DNA from: Vibrio ostreicida
Lineage (GTDB): Bacteria; Pseudomonadota; Gammaproteobacteria; Enterobacterales; Vibrionaceae
Direction of reading: 5' to 3'
Assembly (NCBI RefSeq): GCF_013074385.2
Contig: NZ_JABEYA020000017.1
Location: 1 to 64,000, forward strand
Length of the DNA stretch: 64,000 nt
In this document: positions 50,906 through 59,145 of the stretch, piece by piece
How positions within the stretch are numbered: position 1 is the first letter of the stretch
Layout of the letters: each line of letters begins with the position of its first letter
Notes under the pieces: generated by a model
The model's database searches: none
Told to the model about the DNA's origin: nothing
What the model saw: only the letters and a program-made list of their open reading frames with translations
Position numbers and translations under genes: made by a program

Positions 50906-51772
50906 TTAATAAGAAAGTATGTTGTTGATCATACGTTCACATTGATCAAGATAGTGGCCACCAAATTGATTGTAATGATTGAGAAGGTGGTAAAGATTGT
51001 AGATATCCTTGCGTTCACTATAAGCAAATTCTAAGGGTAGAATGCTTTCATAGCCCTGATAAAACTCGGGCTGGAAACCGTCAAATAACTCTGTCATTGC
51101 GATGTCACACTCTCGATCGCCCCAATAACATGCAGGGTCATAACAGACCGGGCCAAATACGGAATTGGCAACGTTACCATACCAAAGGTCGCCATGGAGT
51201 AATGAGGGTCTAGGTTGGTGGTGTGCAAGGCGGTCCTGAATGAGTCTGGTAAAGTCACCGATATCGACCAAGGTTACCCCTTTTTCTTTCATTAGCTGAA
51301 GTTGCCATCCAATACGCTGTTCAGAAAAGAAGCGCCCCCACTTTTTATTCCATCGGTTAGGTTGTAGCGTTGAGCCGATGTAATTATCTTGATCGAAACC
51401 ATACTCTTTTTGTTCGCCCCACTGATGAAGTTGGGCCAGTTGTTGGCCAAAAGAGTAACTATTCCGGTCGTCATCAAGCGGTTTGATTGGCAAGTAGTTC
51501 AAAATAATAAAGGAATGTTCCTTACTTTTCCCAGAGACCACGTGCTCGGGCAAAAAGAGGGTCGAACTTTCTCGAAGTGTGCGTATATTTTCGGCCTCTA
51601 TCTCGAACTTGGGGAAGAAATCTTTATCATTAATTTTAACAAAATAGCGTTGCTCTCCATCACTGATCATATAGCAATCACTGATATCTCCACCATGCAC
51701 GCGGTCTTTTTCAGCAATATTAAAAGTGAACATCAGTGCCTCTGAAAGCTGCTGACTAATGGCTTGCCACAT
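50906..51772 (-). CDS. Fructosamine/ketosamine kinase-like protein (YniA family)
   Basis: About 288 residues with an aminoglycoside-phosphotransferase-like fold: YFVKIN with the ATP-binding Lys, LHGDLWYGN with the catalytic Asp near residue 192, and YDPACYWGDRECDIAM with the metal-binding Asp. This is the FN3K/YniA family, which phosphorylates ketosamine adducts in some members; the bacterial substrate is not settled. The start at 51772 (MWQAISQQL) gives the family length. An upstream in-frame start would add 19 unrelated residues. Confidence 0.85.
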   Translation of the reverse strand: MWQAISQQLSEALMFTFNIAEKDRVHGGDISDCYMISDGEQRYFVKINDKDFFPKFEIEAENIRTLRESSTLFLPEHVVSGKSKEHSFIILNYLPIKPLDDDRNSYSFGQQLAQLHQWGEQKEYGFDQDNYIGSTLQPNRWNKKWGRFFSEQRIGWQLQLMKEKGVTLVDIGDFTRLIQDRLAHHQPRPSLLHGDLWYGNVANSVFGPVCYDPACYWGDRECDIAMTELFDGFQPEFYQGYESILPLEFAYSERKDIYNLYHLLNHYNQFGGHYLDQCERMINNILSY

Positions 51773-52111
51773 AATTGTGTCCGTTATTCGGGTCGAGTAT
51801 TGACAGTGTAGAAGAACGTGTTCACTCATACTGCAAAAAATTCAAGCGTTTACCTTGAACCTGTGTTGATCTGATTAATTTGTGAGCTTTGTCATGTCTG
51901 TATCGAGTTTTGAAATCGATTATTGGCTTGAGATACTATAAAGTTTGAACTTGGTTCAAGGCTATAGTGCCAAAGTTAAGTTACACTTGGGATCTGCGAT
52001 ATAACTAATTTCAGTTTTTGTCCGCATGGAACCCACCTTGAGTTGTGAAAACTCATTGATCTGTCTTAGTATTAGATTGTGGCTTGAAAATATAATAAAT
52101 GGAGAACGACA
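51773..52111. other. 339-bp gap between divergent genes
   Basis: It holds promoters for the divergent kinase-like and DUF3802 genes. A perfect TTGAAC-TTG-GTTCAA palindrome (51945-51959) is a candidate operator. No gene seen. Confidence 0.5.
51945..51959. promoter_or_regulatory. 15-bp palindrome
   Basis: TTGAAC and GTTCAA are perfect arms around TTG, about 150 bp upstream of the DUF3802 gene. Binding protein unknown. Confidence 0.35.
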
Positions 52112-52456
52112 GTGGTTGTTGAAACCGATGGCTACCTTGCACTCATTGAGCACCTTGCTTTTAATCTAGATGTTTTTTCTGCTGAAGATGGCGATACAGG
52201 GGAAGAAAGTGTAGAAGATGTGGTTACCGATATGGTAGCGAGTAATATCATGGCCATTTTTGAGCAAAATCCAGAATTGCATTCGACTGTTCGCTTCCAA
52301 CTCCTCAAAGAAGCAGACTCGGTGGTAGAAGACTTAAGTGAAGTCTTGGCTGGAGCGTGGGCGAGAGAGGCAACCAATGAGCAGATTACTTTCCTTGACG
52401 AGTACATCGCATTAGTTAAAAACTTATTTGACTCTGCGGTGGCTAAGTACGATTAA
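52112..52456 (+). CDS. DUF3802 family protein
   Basis: A 114-residue acidic helical protein. VVETDGYLALIEHL at the N-terminus and TNEQITFLDEYIALVKNLFD at the C-terminus match the DUF3802 family of Vibrionaceae. It starts with GTG; GGAG lies 7 bases upstream. Function unknown. Confidence 0.82.
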   Translation: MVVETDGYLALIEHLAFNLDVFSAEDGDTGEESVEDVVTDMVASNIMAIFEQNPELHSTVRFQLLKEADSVVEDLSEVLAGAWAREATNEQITFLDEYIALVKNLFDSAVAKYD

Positions 52457-52540
52457 ATAGCGTTTCCAATCGGTGAGGCGAAATTCTCAAGGAAATTAGA
52501 ACCTGAGTCTCCTCTATAGAACAGAGCATTAGCGGGTCGT

Positions 52541-52560
52541 TGTTACGGGCCATCGTAACA
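52541..52560. repeat. Inverted repeat between convergent genes
   Basis: TGTTACG and CGTAACA surround GGCCAT in the 172-bp gap between the DUF3802 gene and the convergent hydroxylase gene. No T tract follows, so its role as a terminator is uncertain. Confidence 0.3.
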
Positions 52561-52628
52561 GATGATGTACGCTCTGAAATTGCAGGCCATCATGGTGTAG
52601 AAGGGCAACGGCATCATTTGTTATAGCC

Positions 52629-53417
52629 TTAGTGATTCCGGAAGGGCTGGGTCAGCATCTTGTCTAACCGCTGTTCACTGACTTTTCGGAACAGCGGCAA
52701 GCCAATTTTTACCTTATCATGGCCAAGTTCTGGTTGTGCGATGTAGGTGCCAAACCTGCGGTCCCATACTGAGAGACAAAAACCGAAATTTGAATGCGTT
52801 TCTCTCGCGATAACAGAATGATGCACTCGGTGCATGTCTGGCGTCACCATAATGGTGCGTATAGCAGCATCGAGTTTGAGTGGGAGCTTGGCGTTGCTAT
52901 GATTGAACATCGCGCTGACATTGAGCACGACTTCAAACACAATGACCGCCATCGGCGGTACTCCGAGTATGACGACAACGGTAATTTTTACCCACACAGA
53001 GATTAGAATTTCCAAAGGATGAAACCGGCTCCCTGTCGTGATATCAATATCCTGATCGGCGTGGTGCATTCGATGGAGGCGCCAAAGTATGGGAAATTTA
53101 TGGAATATTAAATGCTGAAGGTAGACCGCTAAATCCAGCAGAACCACGCAAAAGGCGAGGGTGAAGACAAAGGGGAGGTCGAGTAAATAAAACAATCCCC
53201 ACTGATTTTGGCTCGCAATGAGAGCGGCTTCGAAGGCCAAAATGGGCATTAAGAGAGTTAAACACACGGAATTGAAGGCGACTAATCCCAGATTATTGAA
53301 CCAGCGATATGACTTACTTTGAGTTAATCGTTTTCTTGGTGACCGCCACTCCCAAAGCCCGCAAAGTATCAGAGCACAAAGAAAAAAACTCAGACGAATC
53401 AAATCCGGATCGTACAT
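52629..53417 (-). CDS. Sterol desaturase/fatty acid hydroxylase family membrane protein
   Basis: A 262-residue membrane protein with about four hydrophobic segments and the di-iron histidine clusters of the superfamily: HLIFH near residue 87, HRMHH near 98, FHPLE, and HRVHHS near 200. Members hydroxylate or desaturate lipids with O2. The substrate is unknown; a lipid or quinone is plausible. It has a GAGGAG ribosome-binding site and is divergent from the TapT gene. Confidence 0.87.
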   Translation of the reverse strand: MYDPDLIRLSFFLCALILCGLWEWRSPRKRLTQSKSYRWFNNLGLVAFNSVCLTLLMPILAFEAALIASQNQWGLFYLLDLPFVFTLAFCVVLLDLAVYLQHLIFHKFPILWRLHRMHHADQDIDITTGSRFHPLEILISVWVKITVVVILGVPPMAVIVFEVVLNVSAMFNHSNAKLPLKLDAAIRTIMVTPDMHRVHHSVIARETHSNFGFCLSVWDRRFGTYIAQPELGHDKVKIGLPLFRKVSEQRLDKMLTQPFRNH

Positions 53418-53498
53418 ATTGATTCTTCTCCTCTAAAACTTGCAACTGGACTTGCACAAGGTAAACTTTGCCTCCTTTATCATTATCTGTCAATTTGC

Positions 53499-54218
53499 AT
53501 GAGAATCCACGCTTTTCACCACCTCTATCAGCAGCGATTAGATCGTTCAACTAAATTATACAGTGCCAGAGGCAGTAAGGTTCATCGTTGCCAATCTTGC
53601 CAAGTGGCACAGATGTACTGTTTATGCGCTTATCAGCCTGATGTAGAGTCCGATGTTGCTGTGATGCTAATTGTTTCTGAGAATGAAGTCATGAAGCCAA
53701 GCAACACCGGACGATTGATCTTGGATGTGGTCAAAGAAGGCTATGCGTTTCAATGGAGCAGAACAGAACCCAGTGAAGCCATGCTCGCGCTATTAAACAG
53801 TGATCGTTACCAGCCAGTTGTCATTTTCCCGGATGAGTATGTGAGTCAAACGGAGCGATTGGTGAAAGACAATCTGGGGCGCTCATGCCGAGGAAAAAAG
53901 CCATTACTGATCTTTCTTGACGGCAGTTGGCGTGAAGCTCGGCGGATGTTCCGTAAGTCGCCTTACCTAGATCACTTACCTGTTTTCTCTGTGGATCCAG
54001 ACACCTTGTCACGTTACGTCATGAGACGCTCAGATAACCAACAGCACCTTGCAACTGCGGAAGTTGCCGTCATGGTTTTACAGGCGTTGGGTGAACGTGA
54101 GTCAGCAAAGACTCTCAGCTCATGGTTTGATTCATTTAAAGAAGGGTATTTACTCACCAAAAGCCGAGGTCAAGCTGACCTCAGCAGGCCGTTTTTAAAC
54201 AAGTATCTAGGCGAATAG
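53499..54218 (+). CDS. tapT: DTW-domain tRNA aminocarboxypropyltransferase (TapT-like)
   Basis: A 239-residue protein. An N-terminal zinc ribbon (CQSCQVAQMYCLC, residues about 31-43) is followed by the DTW domain: SNTGRL, FLDGSWREARRMFRKSPYL (DGSW replaces the usual DGTW) and RYVMRR. E. coli TapT (YfiP) makes acp3U47 in tRNA using SAM. The length agrees with the family. The ribosome-binding site is weak. Confidence 0.87.
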   Translation: MRIHAFHHLYQQRLDRSTKLYSARGSKVHRCQSCQVAQMYCLCAYQPDVESDVAVMLIVSENEVMKPSNTGRLILDVVKEGYAFQWSRTEPSEAMLALLNSDRYQPVVIFPDEYVSQTERLVKDNLGRSCRGKKPLLIFLDGSWREARRMFRKSPYLDHLPVFSVDPDTLSRYVMRRSDNQQHLATAEVAVMVLQALGERESAKTLSSWFDSFKEGYLLTKSRGQADLSRPFLNKYLGE

Positions 54219-54373
54219 GCCAAATTATGAGCCGATTTTGGAAGTGCTGTTGGTGATACTCTGTACACTTGGATTGCGCCTAAGGACTAAACTCGTTGTC
54301 GGTCACGGATTGTAGGCAAACCAATATGGATAATAACGCTTGGTTTGCGAGATTGAACGTTGGGAGAACAAAG

Positions 54374-55288
54374 ATGTACTACGGCTTTGACGTAGGCGGC
54401 ACCAAGATAGAGTTTGGTGCCTTTAATCATAAACTAGAGCGTGTAGCAACAGAACGAGTGCCAACACCCACAGATGACTATTTATTGTTGCTTAACACGC
54501 TTACTGGGTTGGTTGAAAAATACGACCAGCAATTTGGGTGTCAGGGAAAGGTAGGCCTCGGCTTACCGGGTATGGAAGACGCTGATGATGCGAGTGTTTT
54601 GACCGTTAATATTCCGTCCGCAAATGGTCAATGTCTACGTGCTGATCTGGAGACCAGAATAGGACGTGATGTCAAAATTGAAAATGATGCGAATTGTTTT
54701 GCATTATCTGAAGCATGGGACGAAGAGTTAACAAGTGCCCCCTCGGTCATGGGTTTGATTTTGGGAACGGGGTTTGGTGGCGGGCTCGTCTATCAGGGGC
54801 GGATTTTCTCTGGGCGCAATCATGTCGCTGGAGAAGTCGGTCATATGCGTTTACCTATTGATGCTTGGTTCCATCTTGGTGAGAATGCCCCGCTACTTGG
54901 GTGTGGTTGCGGTAAAAAGGGTTGTTTAGACAGTTACTTATCAGGGCGCGGTTTTGAGTTGCTTTACCAGCATTATTATCAAGAGCAAAAAACAGCGATT
55001 GACATTATTGATGCTTATTATGACGGTGAACGAAAAGCAACGGAACACGTTGATCGTTTTATGGAATTGCTTGCGATCTGTTTAGCGACGATCTTGACGG
55101 CTGCAGACCCTCATGTTGTGGCGTTAGGTGGTGGGCTATCAAACTTTGATCTTATTTATCAGGAAATGCCGAAGCGTATTCCGAAGTATCTTCTTCCCGT
55201 GGCTAAGTGTCCGCCGATTATTAGGGCCAAACATGGTGATTCTGGAGGGGTTCGCGGCGCTGCATTTTTAAATATTATGCCGTCCTGA
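54374..55288 (+). CDS. nagK: N-acetyl-D-glucosamine kinase (ROK family)
   Basis: A 304-residue sugar kinase. The ATP motif DVGGTKIEFG is at the N-terminus, the catalytic Asp lies in ENDANCFALSE, GTGFGGG is near residue 136, and the ROK zinc site is H-x-GCGCGKKGCLDSYLSG. It phosphorylates GlcNAc recovered from chitin or peptidoglycan. The start at 54374 has GGGAG at the right distance and fits the family N-terminus; earlier in-frame starts would add about 26 unrelated residues. A terminator follows. Confidence 0.9.
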   Translation: MYYGFDVGGTKIEFGAFNHKLERVATERVPTPTDDYLLLLNTLTGLVEKYDQQFGCQGKVGLGLPGMEDADDASVLTVNIPSANGQCLRADLETRIGRDVKIENDANCFALSEAWDEELTSAPSVMGLILGTGFGGGLVYQGRIFSGRNHVAGEVGHMRLPIDAWFHLGENAPLLGCGCGKKGCLDSYLSGRGFELLYQHYYQEQKTAIDIIDAYYDGERKATEHVDRFMELLAICLATILTAADPHVVALGGGLSNFDLIYQEMPKRIPKYLLPVAKCPPIIRAKHGDSGGVRGAAFLNIMPS

Positions 55289-55302
55289 GCGCATTTTCAG
55301 CA

Positions 55303-55329
55303 AAGAGAGCTTGCCCTTGCAAGCTCTTT
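55303..55329 (+). terminator. Rho-independent terminator after nagK
   Basis: GAGCTTGC and GCAAGCTC form a perfect stem around CCTT, flanked by A-rich and T-rich bases. Confidence 0.8.
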
Positions 55330-55381
55330 CAATAGAGCCCTTAAGCACAAGTGGTTTGAGTTAGGGCCTATTGATACAGCG

Positions 55382-55648
55382 TTATTTTTCTTTTTTTCCG
55401 ACGCCCAGATTTTGTTTCTGCTCAAGTGTTATCTTCTCAAAACCGAGCTTCCTAAAATGGTTATCGCGATAGTTTCGTGTAGCTTTGGTATCGGATACCG
55501 TTTCAATTTGCTGTTCCATTTGAAGGTACCCTGAAATATCGATGCCTTCTGCTTCTGCAACGGCCTCGTGAATATTGCGATGCTGGTGATATGAAAAAGT
55601 CAGTGTTTTGTCTACGCCCTTGTAAGTATAAAGAATAGTGCGAGCCAT
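55382..55648 (-). CDS. DUF2960 family protein
   Basis: An 88-residue protein starting MARTILYTYKGVDKTLTFSY and containing HEAVAEAEGIDIS and NFR-like RNYRDNHFRKLGF. It matches the DUF2960 family of Vibrionaceae. Function unknown. The start at 55648 matches the family; the upstream in-frame extension does not. Confidence 0.82.
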   Translation of the reverse strand: MARTILYTYKGVDKTLTFSYHQHRNIHEAVAEAEGIDISGYLQMEQQIETVSDTKATRNYRDNHFRKLGFEKITLEQKQNLGVGKKEK

Positions 55649-56095
55649 ATTTGTTCTCTTGAAATCGGTGAAGACCACGTCATGGTTTGGCCTTGGAATA
55701 GGGTAGATTCTGCCTTTTAGTGACGCGCTTGTCACGTACTCTTAATCGCAAATTGCGATGTAGGGGCCGTCGAATGTATTTTCGCCGATCAAAGGCGATG
55801 GGGTGATGAGCCTTGTGATTGGAATGGGTAACATTTCCCTGACGTAATGGCCAGCGAGGCAATAGGTCGTGTGGAGTTTAGGCAAAGACGCCATTCACGG
55901 CTTTCCTCTTTCTTTTGTGTCGTCTTTCTCTTTCCCTCTTTAACACTCAAGTGACTTAGGTGGTTCAACATTGTCTTTTTGAGCCCATAGATGGGGGGCG
56001 TCGTTGATGTGTGTGTTTTTTTTCCAATGAGTGCATCCAATGTAGGCTTTCGATTCGTCTCTTTACTGAAAACTGCAATTTATTTAGGAGAATCT
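55649..56095. other. 447-bp gap upstream of the ECF sigma operon
   Basis: No gene seen. It contains a 13-bp palindrome TCGCAA-A-TTGCGA at 55746-55758, and an AGGAG ribosome-binding site at 56086-56090 for the next gene. The promoter of the sigma operon should lie here, but no certain ECF-type -35/-10 pair could be picked by eye. Confidence 0.5.
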
Positions 56096-56893
56096 ATGAA
56101 CCATCACTTGCCTCTATTAGGGCTTGCTGCAGCGTTAATCAGTAATGTGAGCGTTGCGTCACCACAATTGGATACCAAGATTGAGCATCAACCCAACGAT
56201 GGAATCATTAATGTGTATGGTCCAGGCGGGCCCGATACGGCTTTACGCTCTGCCGCGCGTGCGTTCAGCGAAAAAAGGGGGATCGACGTTAATGTTATCG
56301 CTGGACCGGAATCAAAGTGGAGTGCGAGCGCCCAGAGTAACGCTGACATCATTTTTGGTTCATCAGAGCAATCAATGAGTGCGTTTATTGAAACCTACCC
56401 ATTTATTACTGACCAAGACGTTGAACCCGTTTATCTTCGTCGTGCGGTGATTGCTGTCCCTAAGGGCAACCCAAAGAAAATATCCGGCGTACAAGATTTA
56501 CTTGATAAGTCAGTGTCCATCATCGTGACTGAAGGCCTAGGAGTTTACAACACGTCAGGGACAGGAGTTTGGGAAGATGTCGCCGGCCGCAACGGATCTT
56601 TGCAAGATATAAAGAATTTTCGACGCAAAATTGTCGCTTATGCCAAAGGAAGCGGGGCAAGTTTTAAAGCCTTTAAGGAAAAGAATGCAGATGCATGGAT
56701 AACTTGGATTCACTGGCCGCTGAATCATAGTGACATCGTCGATTATGTCGAGATCGAACCCGAACGTCGAATCTATCGTGACTTGACGCTGGCTAAAGCG
56801 CAGGGTGCAGATCCCAAGACTCAGGAATTTATTGATTTTATAAAAAGTGAAGAAGGTAAGCCGTATTTCTCACGTGAGGGTTGGACCCAATGA
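56096..56893 (+). CDS. Periplasmic solute-binding protein (molybdate/sulfate-type fold)
   Basis: A 265-residue exported protein. The signal peptide runs to about residue 20 (NVSVAS), followed by a type II periplasmic binding fold (INVYGPGGPDTALRSAARAF, DIIFGSSEQSMS, RRAVIAVPKGNPKKI, EGLGVYNTSGTGVWED, WITWIHWP). It resembles SBP_bac_11 proteins that bind oxyanions or small anions. No permease or ATPase is nearby. It is the first gene of a four-gene unit with a PF03640 repeat protein, an ECF sigma factor and an anti-sigma factor, so it may be regulon cargo or a sensor. Ligand unknown. Confidence 0.75.
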   Translation: MNHHLPLLGLAAALISNVSVASPQLDTKIEHQPNDGIINVYGPGGPDTALRSAARAFSEKRGIDVNVIAGPESKWSASAQSNADIIFGSSEQSMSAFIETYPFITDQDVEPVYLRRAVIAVPKGNPKKISGVQDLLDKSVSIIVTEGLGVYNTSGTGVWEDVAGRNGSLQDIKNFRRKIVAYAKGSGASFKAFKEKNADAWITWIHWPLNHSDIVDYVEIEPERRIYRDLTLAKAQGADPKTQEFIDFIKSEEGKPYFSREGWTQ

Positions 56894-56907
56894 TTAGGAA
56901 AATGACA

Positions 56908-57624
56908 ATGAAGAAAATGATACTCTCCGCACTTGTTTTGTTGCCCTTCGGAGGCGCAGCAGCCGCCGGTGCAACAATCGATACTCAATTTGGAGAAGTT
57001 TACACCGATAGTAACGGCATGAGCTTGTATACTTTTGCTAAAGACCCTGTCGGCCAATCCGTTTGTACCGATGATTGTGCCGCCAAATGGCCGCCCCTTT
57101 TAGCGGGTGGAGAGGCGGACGCGTTGTTTTTTGGTCAGGCTGAATTTAGTAAGGTGAGCCGTGATGATGGTTCAGAGCAATGGGCCAAAGAAGGTAAACC
57201 TTTATATCGTTGGTTTAAGGATACCAAACCTGGGGAAATCAACGGAGCGGGCATCAAAGGCGTTTGGCCACTGGCTCGCAAAGATGATGTGACGATTAAA
57301 CTGTATAACGATGGTCAAAAACGTTATTTAGTCGATAGTCAAAACCTTGCGCTTTACACTTTCGACAAGGACAAAGTCAACCAATCTGTCTGTTACAGTG
57401 ATTGTGAATTAAAATGGCCACCCGCTTTGGTGAGTCCGGAGCTTGCTAAAGATGGGGTTCAGAATTTGACACTAACAGGTGGATTTGGGATAACGCAACG
57501 CAAGGATCAGTCTTACCAATGGACTTATCAGAATAAACCGCTCTACCGTTGGTTTAAAGACAGCAAGCCCGGCGATACATCTGGTGATGGTGTGAAAAAT
57601 GTTTGGCACCTGATAACACAATGA
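56908..57624 (+). CDS. Secreted PF03640 (COG4315) two-repeat protein
   Basis: About 238 residues with a signal peptide (to about residue 20, ending AAAAG) and two copies of a domain of about 110 residues. Each copy has LYTF, a QSVC-x4-C-x3-WPP segment and KPLYRWFKD-x-KPG, as in the secreted PF03640 repeats. The paired Cys could form a disulfide or bind a metal or heme. Function unproven; the family is often encoded beside ECF sigma/anti-sigma genes, as here. ATG codons at 56890, 56902 and 56908 are possible. 56908 is preferred because AGGA lies just upstream and it gives a short n-region (MKKM). Confidence 0.78.
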   Translation: MKKMILSALVLLPFGGAAAAGATIDTQFGEVYTDSNGMSLYTFAKDPVGQSVCTDDCAAKWPPLLAGGEADALFFGQAEFSKVSRDDGSEQWAKEGKPLYRWFKDTKPGEINGAGIKGVWPLARKDDVTIKLYNDGQKRYLVDSQNLALYTFDKDKVNQSVCYSDCELKWPPALVSPELAKDGVQNLTLTGGFGITQRKDQSYQWTYQNKPLYRWFKDSKPGDTSGDGVKNVWHLITQ

Positions 57625-57631
57625 GGTAGTT

Positions 57632-58156
57632 GTGAGTACAGATAAACATCATATTGGTTTACTGCTCTCAAGAGTAGCGCTTCGGGATCGCAAGGCGTTC
57701 GAAGCGCTTTATCAGGTAACCAGCTCTAAACTTTATGCGCTGATCCGCTCTGTTGTTAAGGATGACGACATCGCTGCAGACCTTCTTCAGGAAGGCTTTG
57801 TCAAACTTTGGTACAGCGACAACCGCTACCCACTAGAATATCCTTGGGCTTGGTTGTGCCAGATCATGAGAAATATGGCGATTGATGAAGTGAGGAAGCG
57901 GAATCGGCGTGCAGAAGACATCCTCGACCCCTCTTTACACGAACAAACGCTGGTTGATGACGGGACGGGAACGGATTCTGGTCTGAATCATTGTTTGGAG
58001 AGGCTCGCACAGGATAAGCGCAACGCGATCGTGCTTGCTTATCAACATGGGATGAGCCATCAGGAAATTGTTGATTATGTGAAGATGCCTCTTGGGACCG
58101 TAAAGTCTTGGATTCGTCGTGGATTACAGGAGTTAAAACGATGTCTAATCGAGTGA
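57632..58156 (+). CDS. ECF-type RNA polymerase sigma factor
   Basis: A 174-residue sigma factor. Region 2 (residues about 20-90) includes DDDIAADLLQEGFVKLW and YPWAWLCQIMRNMAIDE. Region 4 (about 115-172) includes AYQHGMSHQEIVDYVKMPLGTVKSWIRRGLQ. There are no regions 1 or 3. It starts with GTG; GAGGT overlaps the preceding stop. It is paired with the anti-sigma gene by a 16-base overlap. The expected targets are its own operon and perhaps the upstream exported proteins. Confidence 0.93.
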   Translation: MSTDKHHIGLLLSRVALRDRKAFEALYQVTSSKLYALIRSVVKDDDIAADLLQEGFVKLWYSDNRYPLEYPWAWLCQIMRNMAIDEVRKRNRRAEDILDPSLHEQTLVDDGTGTDSGLNHCLERLAQDKRNAIVLAYQHGMSHQEIVDYVKMPLGTVKSWIRRGLQELKRCLIE

Positions 58157-58893
58157 AGGTTTGCCGTTATCAAGACCCTGAATTAAGAGATAGATTGGCG
58201 AGTGAATACGTACTGGGCACTCTCACAGTCAGAGTGAAGCGGCGGCTGGAACACCTGATCCATGAAGATCCCAGCTGGTGGCAGCATATAGACCAATGGC
58301 ATCAGCATTTGTCTGATCTAAGCCCAGCAAAAGAGAGAGGCCGAGAAAAACACACATTGGCCGAGCCTCCAAAACGCATTTGGAAGAATATAGCAGCGCG
58401 TACATGGGATAGCAGAAATGCTCATCGAACGCTGCGTTGGTGGTGGTTGCCTACAGGAATGGCTTTATCGATGGTCATTGGTATCACAATACAACCCATG
58501 ATCGTGCCTCCAATTCAATCAGTAAGTGTTATGCAAGTGCGTCCGGCGAGTTATTTAGCGATGATGTCATCCCCGACGAAGAACAACCATTTTGCCTTAG
58601 TGGCCTATCAGGGTGACAAGCCAGGCCAATCGAGCATTCGACTACAGCGAAATTTGGGGATGGAAAATGTATCGTTCGATAGTGCCATGGTTTGGATGCG
58701 GGATAGTTTAAGCGGGGAGCTGACGCTTATTGATAGCTTAGAAAATGTCAAGGATGTGCGCTTTATGTCGCCTAAAGAATGGGGAGCGTTGAAGAACAGT
58801 TCTGAGTTATTGGTGACAAAAAACCGAGACCCATCGAGCCAAGTGCTTTACCGAGGCCGCTGTGTTGAGCTTAGCGATTGGCAGGCGATCTAA
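58141..58893 (+). CDS. Anti-sigma factor, RskA-like membrane protein
   Basis: A 250-residue protein. The cytoplasmic N-terminal domain (LASEYVLGTLTVRVKRRLEHL) has the anti-sigma helical pattern without the zinc HxxxCxxC motif. There is one membrane segment (about 100-122) and a C-terminal periplasmic RskA-type domain (ALVAYQGDKPGQSSIRL, DSAMVWMRD). It should hold the ECF sigma factor inactive until a periplasmic signal acts. The start at 58141 has CAGGAG upstream and overlaps the sigma gene. The signal is unknown. Confidence 0.87.
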   Translation: MSNRVKVCRYQDPELRDRLASEYVLGTLTVRVKRRLEHLIHEDPSWWQHIDQWHQHLSDLSPAKERGREKHTLAEPPKRIWKNIAARTWDSRNAHRTLRWWWLPTGMALSMVIGITIQPMIVPPIQSVSVMQVRPASYLAMMSSPTKNNHFALVAYQGDKPGQSSIRLQRNLGMENVSFDSAMVWMRDSLSGELTLIDSLENVKDVRFMSPKEWGALKNSSELLVTKNRDPSSQVLYRGRCVELSDWQAI

Positions 58894-59145
58894 CCTGTAA
58901 CACTCAAGTCTGACTCTCGAAGCACCGTTGATTACGTTTTGTGATACGTCATCAACCGCGTGAGAGTCTGTTGCTTGAAGCGAGCATTTGTCACCCATTT
59001 GTGCAAGTAATTTCAGCCTTGTTATCAACTATTGATGTAGTTCACACATTCAAACTGTTATACTCTCGCCAAATTCTTGTCTGATTCTAAATGACTATCT
59101 CTATCTCGTTGTTAAATCGAGAGAAAGTGGTAGGGGGATACACTT

